From Natronomonas sp. (GTDB lineage: Archaea; Halobacteriota; Halobacteria; Halobacteriales; Haloarculaceae): a stretch of 54,981 nt of DNA. A program made the translations under genes and the position numbers. Of this stretch, positions 17,080-25,683 are shown piece after piece. The notes under the pieces were generated by a model that made no database searches, was not told the origin of the DNA, and saw only the letters and a program-made list of their open reading frames with translations. Location of the stretch: NCBI RefSeq assembly GCF_028274965.1, contig NZ_JAQCNO010000028.1, positions 1 to 54,981 on the forward strand. Reading direction: 5' to 3'. Positions within the stretch are counted from its first letter, which is position 1. Each line of letters opens with the position of its first letter.

Positions 17080-17303
17080 CGGCGTTCGACCTCCGCGGCG
17101 AGCGACACCGCCTCAAACAGCTCACCGACGACGGCAACACCAAGCTCTTTACGAACAGGGACGGCGTCGAGTGCCCGGCCTGCCGGACGGCGTTCGAGCG
17201 GTTGTTCGTGACCGAGCGCGCGGCGACGTCGTTTCCGGAGAACGACGGCTCGCGGTTCTGTCTCCTCAACGAGTCCGACGCCGTGTACGTGTTCAGACAC
17301 TGA
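17076..17303 (+). CDS. Small CxxC 'flagella cluster' protein (DUF7385-like)
   Basis: 75-aa protein from GTG 17076, overlapping the preceding stop (GTGA). It reads TAFDLRGERHRLKQLTDDG, then TNRDGVECPACRTAFERLFVTE with one CPAC zinc-type pair, and ends FCLLNESDAVYVFRH with a third Cys. It resembles the small proteins annotated as flagella cluster proteins next to haloarchaeal arl/fla genes. The role is unknown; a zinc-bound accessory or regulatory protein is plausible. Last gene before the long arl upstream region. Confidence 0.7.
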   Translation: MTAFDLRGERHRLKQLTDDGNTKLFTNRDGVECPACRTAFERLFVTERAATSFPENDGSRFCLLNESDAVYVFRH

Positions 17304-17627
17304 GAGACGCGGCGGCAGGCGTCGGCTCGGCCGGGGGGATCGGGGCGGACCGGGGCGGTTCGGGGCGGTCCGAGAGCCGGTATAAACGCCGGGGATCGCG
17401 CCCGGATCGGCCGACCGAACGATCGGGAGAAAACCCGGATACTGCGGCCGTACTCGGCGGCGACTCTACCGGCGACACGAACGGTGAAATGCCCCAAACT
17501 TAATTAGCCGATCTCGGCGTACCGTGGAGTAACCCGACCACGGGCGGCGTCGGCGTTTCGCCGTCGGTCGCAAACGCTGTCGTCGGCCCGCCGGAGGCGA
17601 GCGGGGCCGCGACACGAGGCATATACA
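17304..17627 (+). promoter_or_regulatory. Archaellum operon control region
   Basis: 324 nt without a gene. An isolated TATA (acttaatta, 17499-17507) predicts a start near 17530, leaving a roughly 100-nt 5' UTR, long for a haloarchaeon. The inverted repeat CCGTGG (17522-17527) / CCACGG (17538-17543) straddles that predicted start. Further down the UTR a small stem GGCG-TTT-CGCC lies within gtcggcgtttcgccgtc. A purine block GGAGGCGAGCGG is about 30 nt before the ATG. The upstream half (17304-17490) is G/C-rich with no feature I recognise. Confidence 0.5.
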
Positions 17628-19367
17628 ATGATCGACAATATACTCGGCGGAGACGATGACGAGGAACCGGACGAAAGCTCCACGGGTGGGGACATGGACG
17701 GCGGCCTCTTCGAGGGGGAGGAGGGAGGCGCTGGCGGCGATCTGGGCGGCGAGGACGATCTGATGGACGGTGGCGACGATCTGATGGACGGCGAGGACGA
17801 CCTGATGGACGGCGACGACGGTATGACGTTCGACGACATGGAGGACGGCGGCAGCGCCACCTCCGCGGAGATGGACAACAGGATCGACGAACTCGAAAAC
17901 GAGGTCGCGTCGCTGTCCTCGACGGTCAACACGGTCAAAAGCGAGAATGAGCAGATAAACGAAACGGTCGAGGAGGTCGAGGAGAACGTCAGAAAGCTTC
18001 TCGAAGTCTACGAGATGGTGACCCGCGGCGTGAACCCCTTCGTGGACGAAAACGAGATGGGGAACGCCTTCGGCGGTGGCGGTGGTGGCGGCGCTGGCGG
18101 CGGCGGCGCGGGCGACGGTGGTTCGATGAGCCTGTTCGGTGACGACGACGCGGAGTCCGAGGAGTCGGACGTCGACGACTCGATCGCCGACGCCGACGCC
18201 GACGAGTTCTTCGACGACGACTTCGACGCCGACGACGACCTCAATGGGGGGGGCGACGACTTCGCGGACTTCGACGACGAAATCGACGAGATCGACGACG
18301 ACGGCGGCGAGGACGGCGATGGATTCGACGACTTCGACGACGGCGGTTTCGAGGACGGCGAGGACGGCTTCGCCGAGAACGGCGAGGACAGCTTCGGGGA
18401 CGGCGATGAGTTCGACGACGAGATCGACGACGGCGGCGACGAGGGCGGCGGCGGGAAGTCCTTCGAGGAACTCAAAGCGGAGTACGAGTCCGGCGATGCC
18501 GACTGGGACGACGGCTCCGACGGGGACGGAGACGAAAGCGAGGCGTCGGCCGAGGACGGTGTGGCCGGGGTCGGAACCGACGGGGCGGACGGACCGATCG
18601 ACGACGCGGCGGGCGTCGAGGCGGACCCGCTCGGCGACGAGTCGGGAGCGGGGATCGGTGGCGGCGGGGACGACACGATGAGCGGTGAGGACGACACGAT
18701 GGACGGCGAGGGCTTCGACGGCGGTCTCGAGGAGGCGGCCAGCGCCGACGCGACGGAGCCGGCGGTCGCGGAGGCCGAAGCGAGCGGCGAGTCCGTGGGT
18801 GCCGTCGCGGGCGGCAAGCCGTACCTCGAACGGCTGCCCTCCGGGTACGCCGCCGACGTCGTCGTCATGGACTGGCTCGAGTTCCTCGTCGAGGAGGCGG
18901 GCATCGACGGGGCGGCGCGGACAATCGCGTACTACGAGGCCATCGAGTGGGTCGACGAGCCGGCCGCCGAGACGCTCCAGACGTTCCTGAACGGCTTCGG
19001 CGGCGACGTCGAGGCCGACCCCGAGCCCCGGTCGTCGCTGACCGTCAACCACCACAACACCAGCCTCCGGTTCATCAGTCGGATCGCGAACCCGGACATG
19101 GAGATGGTGTCGTTCGGCGAGGCGGGCGGCCGCAGGGAGCGACCCTCCGCCGACCGGGGCGGCCGTCGAAACGCTCACACCGGTCCAGCCGGGGCGACCC
19201 CCGAGAGCGCCCGGAGCGGTCCGGAGGCGAGATACCGCGGCATCGAGTCCGACGGCGGGCGCGAACCGCCGGCCGCCGGTGGCGGGGACGGCGATCGGGG
19301 GACCGAACCGGACGAGCACCGCCCGCGTGCGGGGAGCTTCGAGTGGAACGACGGAGGGATCGAGTAA
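17628..19367 (+). CDS. arlCE: Archaellum cytoplasmic accessory protein, fused ArlC/ArlD/ArlE type
   Basis: 579-aa very acidic protein of the archaellum cytosolic ring that links the motor to CheF/CheY signalling. A short N-terminal segment (MIDNILGG) precedes a 21-nt tandem repeat (DDLMDGx three times, residues 43-63), then a coiled-coil FlaC-like region (NRIDELENEVASLSSTVNTVKSE … RKLLEVYEMVTRGVNPFVDENE). A Gly run and about 250 residues of Asp/Glu/Gly linker follow, and then the FlaD/E domain (GKPYLERLPSGYAADVVVMDWLEFLVEEAG … FISRIANPDMEMVSFG). The last 90 residues are again low-complexity and basic/glycine-rich. It is followed 3 nt later by arlH. Confidence 0.88.
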   Translation: MIDNILGGDDDEEPDESSTGGDMDGGLFEGEEGGAGGDLGGEDDLMDGGDDLMDGEDDLMDGDDGMTFDDMEDGGSATSAEMDNRIDELENEVASLSSTVNTVKSENEQINETVEEVEENVRKLLEVYEMVTRGVNPFVDENEMGNAFGGGGGGGAGGGGAGDGGSMSLFGDDDAESEESDVDDSIADADADEFFDDDFDADDDLNGGGDDFADFDDEIDEIDDDGGEDGDGFDDFDDGGFEDGEDGFAENGEDSFGDGDEFDDEIDDGGDEGGGGKSFEELKAEYESGDADWDDGSDGDGDESEASAEDGVAGVGTDGADGPIDDAAGVEADPLGDESGAGIGGGGDDTMSGEDDTMDGEGFDGGLEEAASADATEPAVAEAEASGESVGAVAGGKPYLERLPSGYAADVVVMDWLEFLVEEAGIDGAARTIAYYEAIEWVDEPAAETLQTFLNGFGGDVEADPEPRSSLTVNHHNTSLRFISRIANPDMEMVSFGEAGGRRERPSADRGGRRNAHTGPAGATPESARSGPEARYRGIESDGGREPPAAGGGDGDRGTEPDEHRPRAGSFEWNDGGIE

Positions 19368-19370
19368 CGC

Positions 19371-20129
19371 ATGCAGCGCAAACGCAACATCCGCTCGCTC
19401 GGCCTCGACGACCACGACCGACTGAACAAGGAGCTCGGCGGCGGGATCCCGCGGGGGAGTATCGTCCTCATGGAGGGCGACTACGGCGCCGGCAAGAGCG
19501 CGATCAGCCAGCGGATGGCCTACGGGTTCTGCCGGGAGGGAACAACGGTGAGTCTCCTGTCGACGGAACTGACCGTCAGCGGGTTCTTAGACCAGATGAA
19601 CTCGCTGTCGTACGACGTCGTCGATCACCTGCTCGACGAGGAGCTTTTGTTTCTCCACGCCGACCTCGACACCGGCGGCGTCCTGTCGGGGGACAGCGAG
19701 GAGGACAGCCGCATGGACCTCCTGACCCGGCTGATGGACGCCGAAACGATGTGGACGGCCGACGCGATCATCATCGACACGTTCGACGCCATCCTCCGGA
19801 ACGACCCGACATTCGAGTCGCTGATCAGGAAAAACGAGGAGCGCCAGGCGGCCCTCGAGATCATCTCGTTTTTCAGAGACATGATCTCGGAGGGGAAGAT
19901 CATCATACTGACCGTCGACCCCTCCACCGTCGACGGCGACGCGATCGGCCCCTTCCGCGCGATCGCCGACGTGTTCATCGAGTTGGAGATGGTCGAGGTC
20001 GGCAACGACGTCCGCCGGCAGGTGAACGTCAAGCGGTTCGCGGGGATGGGCGAACAGGTCGGAGACACGATCGGGTTCTCCGTCCGGTCGGGGACCGGGA
20101 TCGTGATCGAGAGCCGTAGCGTCGCCTGA
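19371..20129 (+). CDS. arlH: Archaellum ATPase-like protein ArlH
   Basis: 252-aa RecA/KaiC-like protein that binds nucleotide and acts with ArlI and ArlJ at the base of the archaellum motor. Walker A is GDYGAGKS (residues 36-43), and the Walker B-like strand is [40 protein letters not shown] is the typical start. Both arlF and arlG, which usually precede arlH in haloarchaeal clusters, are missing here; arlCE is the direct neighbour. arlI starts 2 nt downstream. Confidence 0.93.
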   Translation: MQRKRNIRSLGLDDHDRLNKELGGGIPRGSIVLMEGDYGAGKSAISQRMAYGFCREGTTVSLLSTELTVSGFLDQMNSLSYDVVDHLLDEELLFLHADLDTGGVLSGDSEEDSRMDLLTRLMDAETMWTADAIIIDTFDAILRNDPTFESLIRKNEERQAALEIISFFRDMISEGKIIILTVDPSTVDGDAIGPFRAIADVFIELEMVEVGNDVRRQVNVKRFAGMGEQVGDTIGFSVRSGTGIVIESRSVA

Positions 20130-20131
20130 TC

Positions 20132-21805
20132 ATGACTGAATTGGGAACCGCAAAGCCGTCCGACGAGCTCCGACAGGCCGCGGCCAAGCGGCCCCACCTC
20201 CAGGAGCACCTCAAGAAGTTCAAACAGATCACCGGGGAGTTCCCGCTTTTCATCGACAGCGCCGACGACGAGTACGAGACCGACTACCCGAACGTGCTCT
20301 ACCCGGTCGGCGGCCCGATCTACTGTCACATCTACGGGGACGTCGGGCGGGACATGAAGTACTACGCGATCGAGCCGACGCTCTCGGAGAGCGAGGCCGA
20401 GATGTACGACCACATCAAAGACGAGCTGCTCCGCCGCAGCGTCAGCAAAAAGGCCCCGGAGAGCGAGGCCGAGTACGGCGATCGGATCGAGGAGCTGCTC
20501 TCGGAGTCGACGAAGATCAAAGGCGACGAGCCGGAGGACCTCTTCGAGCGGATCCGCTTCAAACTCGACCCGAACACCGAGGAGATCGCCCAGGGCACCT
20601 TCGAGGACATCCGCTACCGGCTGAACCGCGACATCGTCGGGCTCGGCCCGCTGGAGCCGGTGATGCGCGACCCGGCGAACGAGGACATCCACGTCATCGG
20701 GCCCGACGAGTGCTACGTCGACCACGAGGTCTACGGGATGTTGAAGACGACGGTGGACTTCGGGAGCGAGGACGAGTTCGACAACTGGCTGCGGAACATG
20801 GGCGAGCGGATCGGCGATCCGCTCAGCGACTCGGACCCGATCGTCGACTCGACGCTCCCCGACGGTTCCCGTCTGAACGTCATCTACAGCGACGACGTGA
20901 GCCTGAAGGGGCCGAGCCTGACGATCCGACAGGGGACAGAGGTCCCGCTGTCGATCAACCAGATCACGAAGTGGGGGACGCTGTCGCCCGAACTCGCGGC
21001 GTACCTGTGGCTCTGTTTGGAGAACGAGCGGACGGTGTTCGTCGTCGGCGAAACGGCGTCGGGAAAGACGACGACGCTCAACAGCATCATGTCGTTCATC
21101 CCCCGGGATTCGAAGATCTACACGGCCGAGGACACCGCCGAGGTGCTCCCGCCGCACGACACCTGGCAGCAGCTGCTCACCCGGGAGGGCGGCGGCGAGG
21201 ACACCGAGGACGTCGACATGTTCAACCTCGTCGAGGCGGCGCTGCGCTCGCGGCCCGAGTACATCGTCGTCGGCGAGGTCCGCGGTGAAGAGGGGCGGAT
21301 GGCGTTTCAGGCCGCACAGACCGGCCACCCGGTCATGCTGACGTTTCACGCCTCGGACATCGTCTCGATGATCCAGCGGTTCACGGGCGAACCGATCAAC
21401 GTCCCAGAGACGTTCATGGACAACGCGGACGTGGCGCTGTTCCAGAACCGCGTCAAGCAGGGCGACGACGTGTTGCGTCGGGTGACGAGCGTCCAGGAGA
21501 TCGAGGGGTACTCGAAGGAGATGGAAGGCGTCGTCACCCGGCAGGTGTTCTACTGGGACCCCGTCGAGGACGAGATCGTCTTTCAGGGCATGAACAACTC
21601 CTACGTGCTCGAAGAGCAGATCGCGGAGCTGCTCGGGTACCCGGACACGCGGAAGATCTACGACGACCTCCAGTACCGCGCGGACCTCATCGAGCGGATG
21701 ATCCAAGAGGACATCCTCGGGTACCACGAGGTCAACGAGGCGATCGAGAACTTCCAGCGCGACGGGATCGAGGGGCTGCCGTTCACCATCACCAGGAGGG
21801 ACTGA
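20132..21805 (+). CDS. arlI: Archaellum motor ATPase ArlI
   Basis: 557-aa hexameric ATPase of the type II/IV secretion superfamily that powers both assembly and rotation of the archaellum. Walker A GETASGKTTT begins at residue 306. Asp-box and His-box elements follow (ECYVDHEV; YTAEDTAEVLPPHDTW), then the Walker B region EYIVVGEVRGEEGRMAFQAAQTGHPVMLTFHA. The acidic insertions are normal for halophilic homologues. It is sandwiched between arlH and arlJ with gaps of 2 and 3 nt. Confidence 0.96.
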   Translation: MTELGTAKPSDELRQAAAKRPHLQEHLKKFKQITGEFPLFIDSADDEYETDYPNVLYPVGGPIYCHIYGDVGRDMKYYAIEPTLSESEAEMYDHIKDELLRRSVSKKAPESEAEYGDRIEELLSESTKIKGDEPEDLFERIRFKLDPNTEEIAQGTFEDIRYRLNRDIVGLGPLEPVMRDPANEDIHVIGPDECYVDHEVYGMLKTTVDFGSEDEFDNWLRNMGERIGDPLSDSDPIVDSTLPDGSRLNVIYSDDVSLKGPSLTIRQGTEVPLSINQITKWGTLSPELAAYLWLCLENERTVFVVGETASGKTTTLNSIMSFIPRDSKIYTAEDTAEVLPPHDTWQQLLTREGGGEDTEDVDMFNLVEAALRSRPEYIVVGEVRGEEGRMAFQAAQTGHPVMLTFHASDIVSMIQRFTGEPINVPETFMDNADVALFQNRVKQGDDVLRRVTSVQEIEGYSKEMEGVVTRQVFYWDPVEDEIVFQGMNNSYVLEEQIAELLGYPDTRKIYDDLQYRADLIERMIQEDILGYHEVNEAIENFQRDGIEGLPFTITRRD

Positions 21806-21808
21806 CCG

Positions 21809-23536
21809 ATGGGGGTCACCGGACGGACCGCACAGGCGACGCAGGCGATCGGGTCGGTGCTCGAGGCATACGACCGGATGGAGATGGACGCCAGGACGTA
21901 CGTGCTGGCCGTCCTCGTTCCCACGACGGCGCTGTTTCTCGGGACGATCGTCCTCGCGCTCGTCTGGGAGACGCTGGACTTCGTTCGACTCCTCCTGCCG
22001 GTGTTGGGCGCGGTGTTTCTCGGGGTCGGGGTCGCATATCCGAAGGTGTCTCTCGATAGCCGCCGCATCGAGATGGAAAACCGGTTTCACCTGATGGTCA
22101 CGCACATGACGGTGCTGTCGACGACCAACATCGACCGCGTGGAGGTATTCAGAAAGCTCGCCCAAGAGGAGGAGTACGGCGAGTTGACCGTCGAGAACAG
22201 CCGGGTCGTGCAGTTGGTCGACACCTGGAACCAGAGCCTCGACGACGCGCTCCGGCGTCGGGCGAAGTCGGTCCCGAGTGAGTCACTGACGGACCTGTTC
22301 GATCGGCTCGCGTACACCCTCGGGGCCGGCCAGGAGATGTCGGATTTCCTCTTCGAGGAGCAGGGCGTCATCATCGAGAACTACCGGACGATCTACCAGC
22401 AGTCGCTCGACAACCTCGACGTGATGAAGGACCTGTACCTCTCGATGGTGCTCTCGATGACGTTCGCGTTGGTGTTCGCCATCGTCCTCCCGATCCTGAC
22501 GGGGACGAACCCGACGTTCACCGTCGGCGCGGTCATCGCGATGTTCGTCTTCGTCCAGATCGGGTTCTTCCTCGTCATCCGCGCCATCGTGCCGTACGAT
22601 CCGGTCTGGTACCTCGAGGAGGGCTACCGGACGCGCTCGAAACAGCTCATCTTGGGCAGCACGATCGCCGGCGTCGTGCTGTTCGCGCTCATCACCCTCT
22701 CGATGCTTGCGAGCGCGTTCGGCGTGCCGCCGTTCGGGCTTCTCGTACCGCTCGGATCGATCCCGACGCCGCTGTATCTCGCGATCCCGACAGTGCCGTT
22801 TCTGTTTCCCGCCGTCGTGTTCCGCCGACAGGAGCGGGCGATAGTCGAGCGCGACGAGGAGTTCCCGAGTTTCATCCGCGCGCTGGGGGCAAGCGAGAGC
22901 GCGAAGCAATCGACGACCTCGACGGTGCTTCGGACGCTCCGGAAGAAGGACTTCGGCTCGCTGACCGGGACGATCGACTCGCTGTACCGGCGGCTCAACA
23001 TGCGGCTCGACACCGAGAGCGCCTGGCGGTACTTCGCCGAGGACACGAAGTCCTACGTCATCCAGAAGTTCAGCGAGATGTACCTCATCGGCCGGGAGAT
23101 GGGCGGGGAGCCGAAGCTGCTCGGGGAGCTGATAAGCGAGAACATGAACCAACTCGCACAGCTCCGCGAGCAGCGCCGACAGGTGACGGTGACGCTCGTC
23201 GGCCTGCTGTACGGCATCAGCGCCGCGTCCACGTTCGCCTTTTTCACCGGCCTGGAGATCGCGATCATCATGTCCGGCTTCGAGATCGACATCAGCGGCG
23301 GCGTCGAGTTCGGAACGCTCATCCACACCGACATGTACAACGTGCCCTTGCTCCGCTATCTCCTGCTGTTGGTGCTTTTGTTCAACGCGGTGATCTCGTC
23401 GCTGACGATCCGGACCGCCGACGGCGGCCACTACGGGAACGCGCTGTTGCACTTCGTGGTTCTGATCTGGGTCGGCTGTCTGACCGCCGTTGCGACCGAG
23501 ACGTTGATTAACACGCTACTGGATGTGGACCTATGA
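21809..23536 (+). CDS. arlJ: Archaellum membrane platform protein ArlJ
   Basis: 575-aa polytopic membrane protein, the platform on which ArlI works (TadC/GspF relative). Two T2SF-type cytoplasmic halves (about residues 100-200 and 360-460, the first with MTVLSTTNIDRVEVFRKLA, the second with FPSFIRALGASESAKQSTTS) are each followed by hydrophobic clusters, with further helices at the N- and C-termini. Its stop overlaps the following cheF by ATGA, physically coupling motor and chemotaxis adaptor. Confidence 0.95.
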   Translation: MGVTGRTAQATQAIGSVLEAYDRMEMDARTYVLAVLVPTTALFLGTIVLALVWETLDFVRLLLPVLGAVFLGVGVAYPKVSLDSRRIEMENRFHLMVTHMTVLSTTNIDRVEVFRKLAQEEEYGELTVENSRVVQLVDTWNQSLDDALRRRAKSVPSESLTDLFDRLAYTLGAGQEMSDFLFEEQGVIIENYRTIYQQSLDNLDVMKDLYLSMVLSMTFALVFAIVLPILTGTNPTFTVGAVIAMFVFVQIGFFLVIRAIVPYDPVWYLEEGYRTRSKQLILGSTIAGVVLFALITLSMLASAFGVPPFGLLVPLGSIPTPLYLAIPTVPFLFPAVVFRRQERAIVERDEEFPSFIRALGASESAKQSTTSTVLRTLRKKDFGSLTGTIDSLYRRLNMRLDTESAWRYFAEDTKSYVIQKFSEMYLIGREMGGEPKLLGELISENMNQLAQLREQRRQVTVTLVGLLYGISAASTFAFFTGLEIAIIMSGFEIDISGGVEFGTLIHTDMYNVPLLRYLLLLVLLFNAVISSLTIRTADGGHYGNALLHFVVLIWVGCLTAVATETLINTLLDVDL

Positions 23537-24411
23537 GCGACGAACAGGCCGTCGCGGACTTCGTCGGCCGGTTCGCACGGAACCCCGATACGGGCGGCAA
23601 CGGCGAGCCGGCGGAGGGCCGGATCGTGATGAGCCAGCGGCGCCTCGTCGTCGCCGGCGACGACGAGCGGCTCACGATTTCGCTTTCGGACGTCGTCGAC
23701 GTCGTCGTCGGGAGCGTTCCGCCGCACCTCCGTGATCTGTTCGACAGCACGGTAACGATCGGGTACCGATCGGGCGACACCGTCGAGACGGTCCTCGTAG
23801 AGGCCGACGAGGGGACCGTCTCGAAGTTCCGGACCGTCCTGTTCCGGTGTCTGCTCGGCGGGACGAAAGCACGGATCAAACACCCCGCACGCGTCGGCGG
23901 CCGGGTGACGGACGAGCCGGTCAGGAAGGCGAAGCTCACGATCGAACCCGAGCGGGTGCTGTTCCGCACCGGGGCCGGGACCGACCGCATCGACATCACG
24001 AGCGTCATCGAGTTCCAGCGGGTCGAGCAGTCGATCGGCGAGTCGACCGGGCCGACGCTTCTCGTCAAGCACGCCGACGAGGGGCAGGTGTCGACGTCGC
24101 TCGTCGCGCCGCTGTCGGCGCGGCGGCTGAACCTCCTCGGGCGGTTCCTCCGGATCGAGTACAGCGAACTGCTCGAGGAGGTCGGAGAGATCGGCCTCAC
24201 GGAGTCACAGAAGCGGCTCCTGGTGACAATCTACGCCACGGGCGGCGACATCGACTTCGGCAGCGTCCTCAGCGGCGACGCCGCCCGGGCCACGAACGTG
24301 CTCAACGCGCTCCGGGAGAAGGGCCTGATCAGAGAGGACGAGGACGCGATATCGCTCACCTCGAGCGGGCAGATAATCGTCAGCCAGCGGCTCGAGGACG
24401 TCAACATCTGA
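23533..24411 (+). CDS. cheF2: CheF-type archaellum-chemotaxis adaptor
   Basis: 292-aa CheF (DUF439) protein, the archaea-specific adaptor through which phosphorylated CheY reaches ArlCDE. The conserved CheF core is here: GRIVMSQRRLVVAGDDERLTISLSDVVDVV, ARIKHPARVGGRV, then a C-terminal winged-helix-like part (SQKRLLVTIYATGGDIDFGSVL … ALREKGLIREDEDAISLTSSG). It overlaps arlJ by ATGA. A second CheF is encoded at 25684-26547 on the opposite strand, and the two are clearly diverged paralogues. Confidence 0.9.
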   Translation: MSDEQAVADFVGRFARNPDTGGNGEPAEGRIVMSQRRLVVAGDDERLTISLSDVVDVVVGSVPPHLRDLFDSTVTIGYRSGDTVETVLVEADEGTVSKFRTVLFRCLLGGTKARIKHPARVGGRVTDEPVRKAKLTIEPERVLFRTGAGTDRIDITSVIEFQRVEQSIGESTGPTLLVKHADEGQVSTSLVAPLSARRLNLLGRFLRIEYSELLEEVGEIGLTESQKRLLVTIYATGGDIDFGSVLSGDAARATNVLNALREKGLIREDEDAISLTSSGQIIVSQRLEDVNI

Positions 24412-24505
24412 CCGGCGCCCTCACAGCCGCAGGCGTTGCCGGCCGCTCCGGTCCGTCGGGTCCGCTCCGTGCGCCCGATCCGAGTGGTCCGAGCGACGCC
24501 CGGTA

Positions 24506-24530
24506 ACACCGGTGTCAGCGCGTATTCAAG
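24506..24530 (+). promoter_or_regulatory. Promoter of the VOC dioxygenase with a 10-bp palindrome
   Basis: TATA-like gcgtattcaag (24520-24530) lies about 27 nt before the ATG at 24555. Directly upstream, over the BRE position, is the perfect palindrome ACACCGGTGT (24506-24515). It may be an operator, but a 10-bp dyad in GC-rich DNA is weak evidence. Confidence 0.35.
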
Positions 24531-24554
24531 TCCCTCTGGCCCGTAGGGACGGTA

Positions 24555-25550
24555 ATGTCAACGCCACCACCGACGCCCGGCATCCACCACGTCACGTGCA
24601 TCACGAACGACCCGCAGGGGAACCTCGATTTCTGGATCGAGACCCTCGGGCTCCGGCTCGTCAAGCGGTCGGTCAACCAGGACGATCCCGGGACGTATCA
24701 CTTCTTTTTCGCCGACGCGGAGGGGACGCCCGGGACGAGCATGACCTTCTTCCCGTGGGAGGACCTCTCGCGCGGGAAGGTCGGCTCCGGACAGGTCAGC
24801 CGGACGGCCTTCCGGGTGCCGGAGGGCAGCCTCGGGTACTGGGAGGAACGCTTCGAGGAACACGGCGTCGAGTACGGCGACCGCCTCGAGCGCTTCGGGG
24901 AGACCGTCCTCCCCTTCGAGGACCCCGGGGGGCTCCCGGTGGAGCTGGTCGAAGTCGAGGTGGACGAGGAGGACCCGACGGTCCCGTGGACGGCGTTCGT
25001 CCCCGAGTCGGCCGCGATCCGGGGGTTCCACTCGGTGACGCTCTGGCTCGGCGATCCCGACCCGACGCAGGATCTCCTCCGGACGATGGGCTTCGAGGAG
25101 GTCGGCACCGAGCGGGCGGAGGGCGACACCCCCGGCGACGAGCGGACCCGGTTTGCGGCCGCCGGCCCGGTCGGCGCCTACGTCGACGTGTTGCCGACGA
25201 TCGAGGGCGGCCGGCAGGGCTCGGGGACGGTTCATCACGTCGCCTTCCAGACGCCGACCGACGAGGATCAGGCGGCGATGCGGGAGGCCGTCCGGTCGGC
25301 CGGGCTCCGCCCGACGGAGCAGATCGACCGCCACTGGTTCCGCTCCGTGTACTTCCGGGAGTTCGGCGGCGTGCTCTTCGAGTTGGCGACGAACGGCCCG
25401 GGCTACGACAGCGACGAGCCGCTCGAGGACCTCGGCGGACGGCTCGTCCTCCCGGGGGAGTTCGAGGCCCGCCGCGAGGAGATCGAGCGATCGCTGCCCG
25501 ACGTCGCGGTGCCGAGCCCCGAACAGTCGGCGGCCGGCGCGGACGACTGA
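24555..25550 (+). CDS. Ring-cleaving dioxygenase of the VOC superfamily (MhqO/LinE-like)
   Basis: 331-aa protein with two tandem VOC modules. The first starts TPGIHHVTCITNDPQGNLDFWIETLGLRLVKRSVNQDDPGTYHFFFADAEGTPGT. The second starts AIRGFHSVTLWLGDPDPTQDLLRTMGF and contains GTVHHVAFQTPTDEDQ and FELATNGPGY. The His/His/Glu positions for Fe(II) are visible (H in HHV…, HHVAF, FELA). Family members open hydroquinones and similar aromatics and respond to quinone stress. It separates the arl and che operons but has no obvious link to motility. Confidence 0.87.
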   Translation: MSTPPPTPGIHHVTCITNDPQGNLDFWIETLGLRLVKRSVNQDDPGTYHFFFADAEGTPGTSMTFFPWEDLSRGKVGSGQVSRTAFRVPEGSLGYWEERFEEHGVEYGDRLERFGETVLPFEDPGGLPVELVEVEVDEEDPTVPWTAFVPESAAIRGFHSVTLWLGDPDPTQDLLRTMGFEEVGTERAEGDTPGDERTRFAAAGPVGAYVDVLPTIEGGRQGSGTVHHVAFQTPTDEDQAAMREAVRSAGLRPTEQIDRHWFRSVYFREFGGVLFELATNGPGYDSDEPLEDLGGRLVLPGEFEARREEIERSLPDVAVPSPEQSAAGADD

Positions 25551-25683
25551 GAGGCCGGTCGTCGGCCGCCGGGCCTCGGCCCTCGACCATCGGCCACCGC
25601 CCCCGACCGTCGAGCTGACGGGGACCCGCTGCGCCGGACGGCGCGGCTGCGTTCCGTGGTATCCGTCCGCGAGCGGACGAGCG

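Noticed and set aside
17754-17816. The 21-nt repeats as a regulatory iteron or origin
   Set aside because: They lie in frame inside arlCE and encode DDLMDGx units; no AT-rich unwinding element or Orc/Cdc6 gene is nearby.
19625-22165. An 846-codon minus-strand open frame opposite arlH, arlI and arlJ
   Set aside because: A mirror of the real archaellum genes; low-complexity composition with no recognisable motif.
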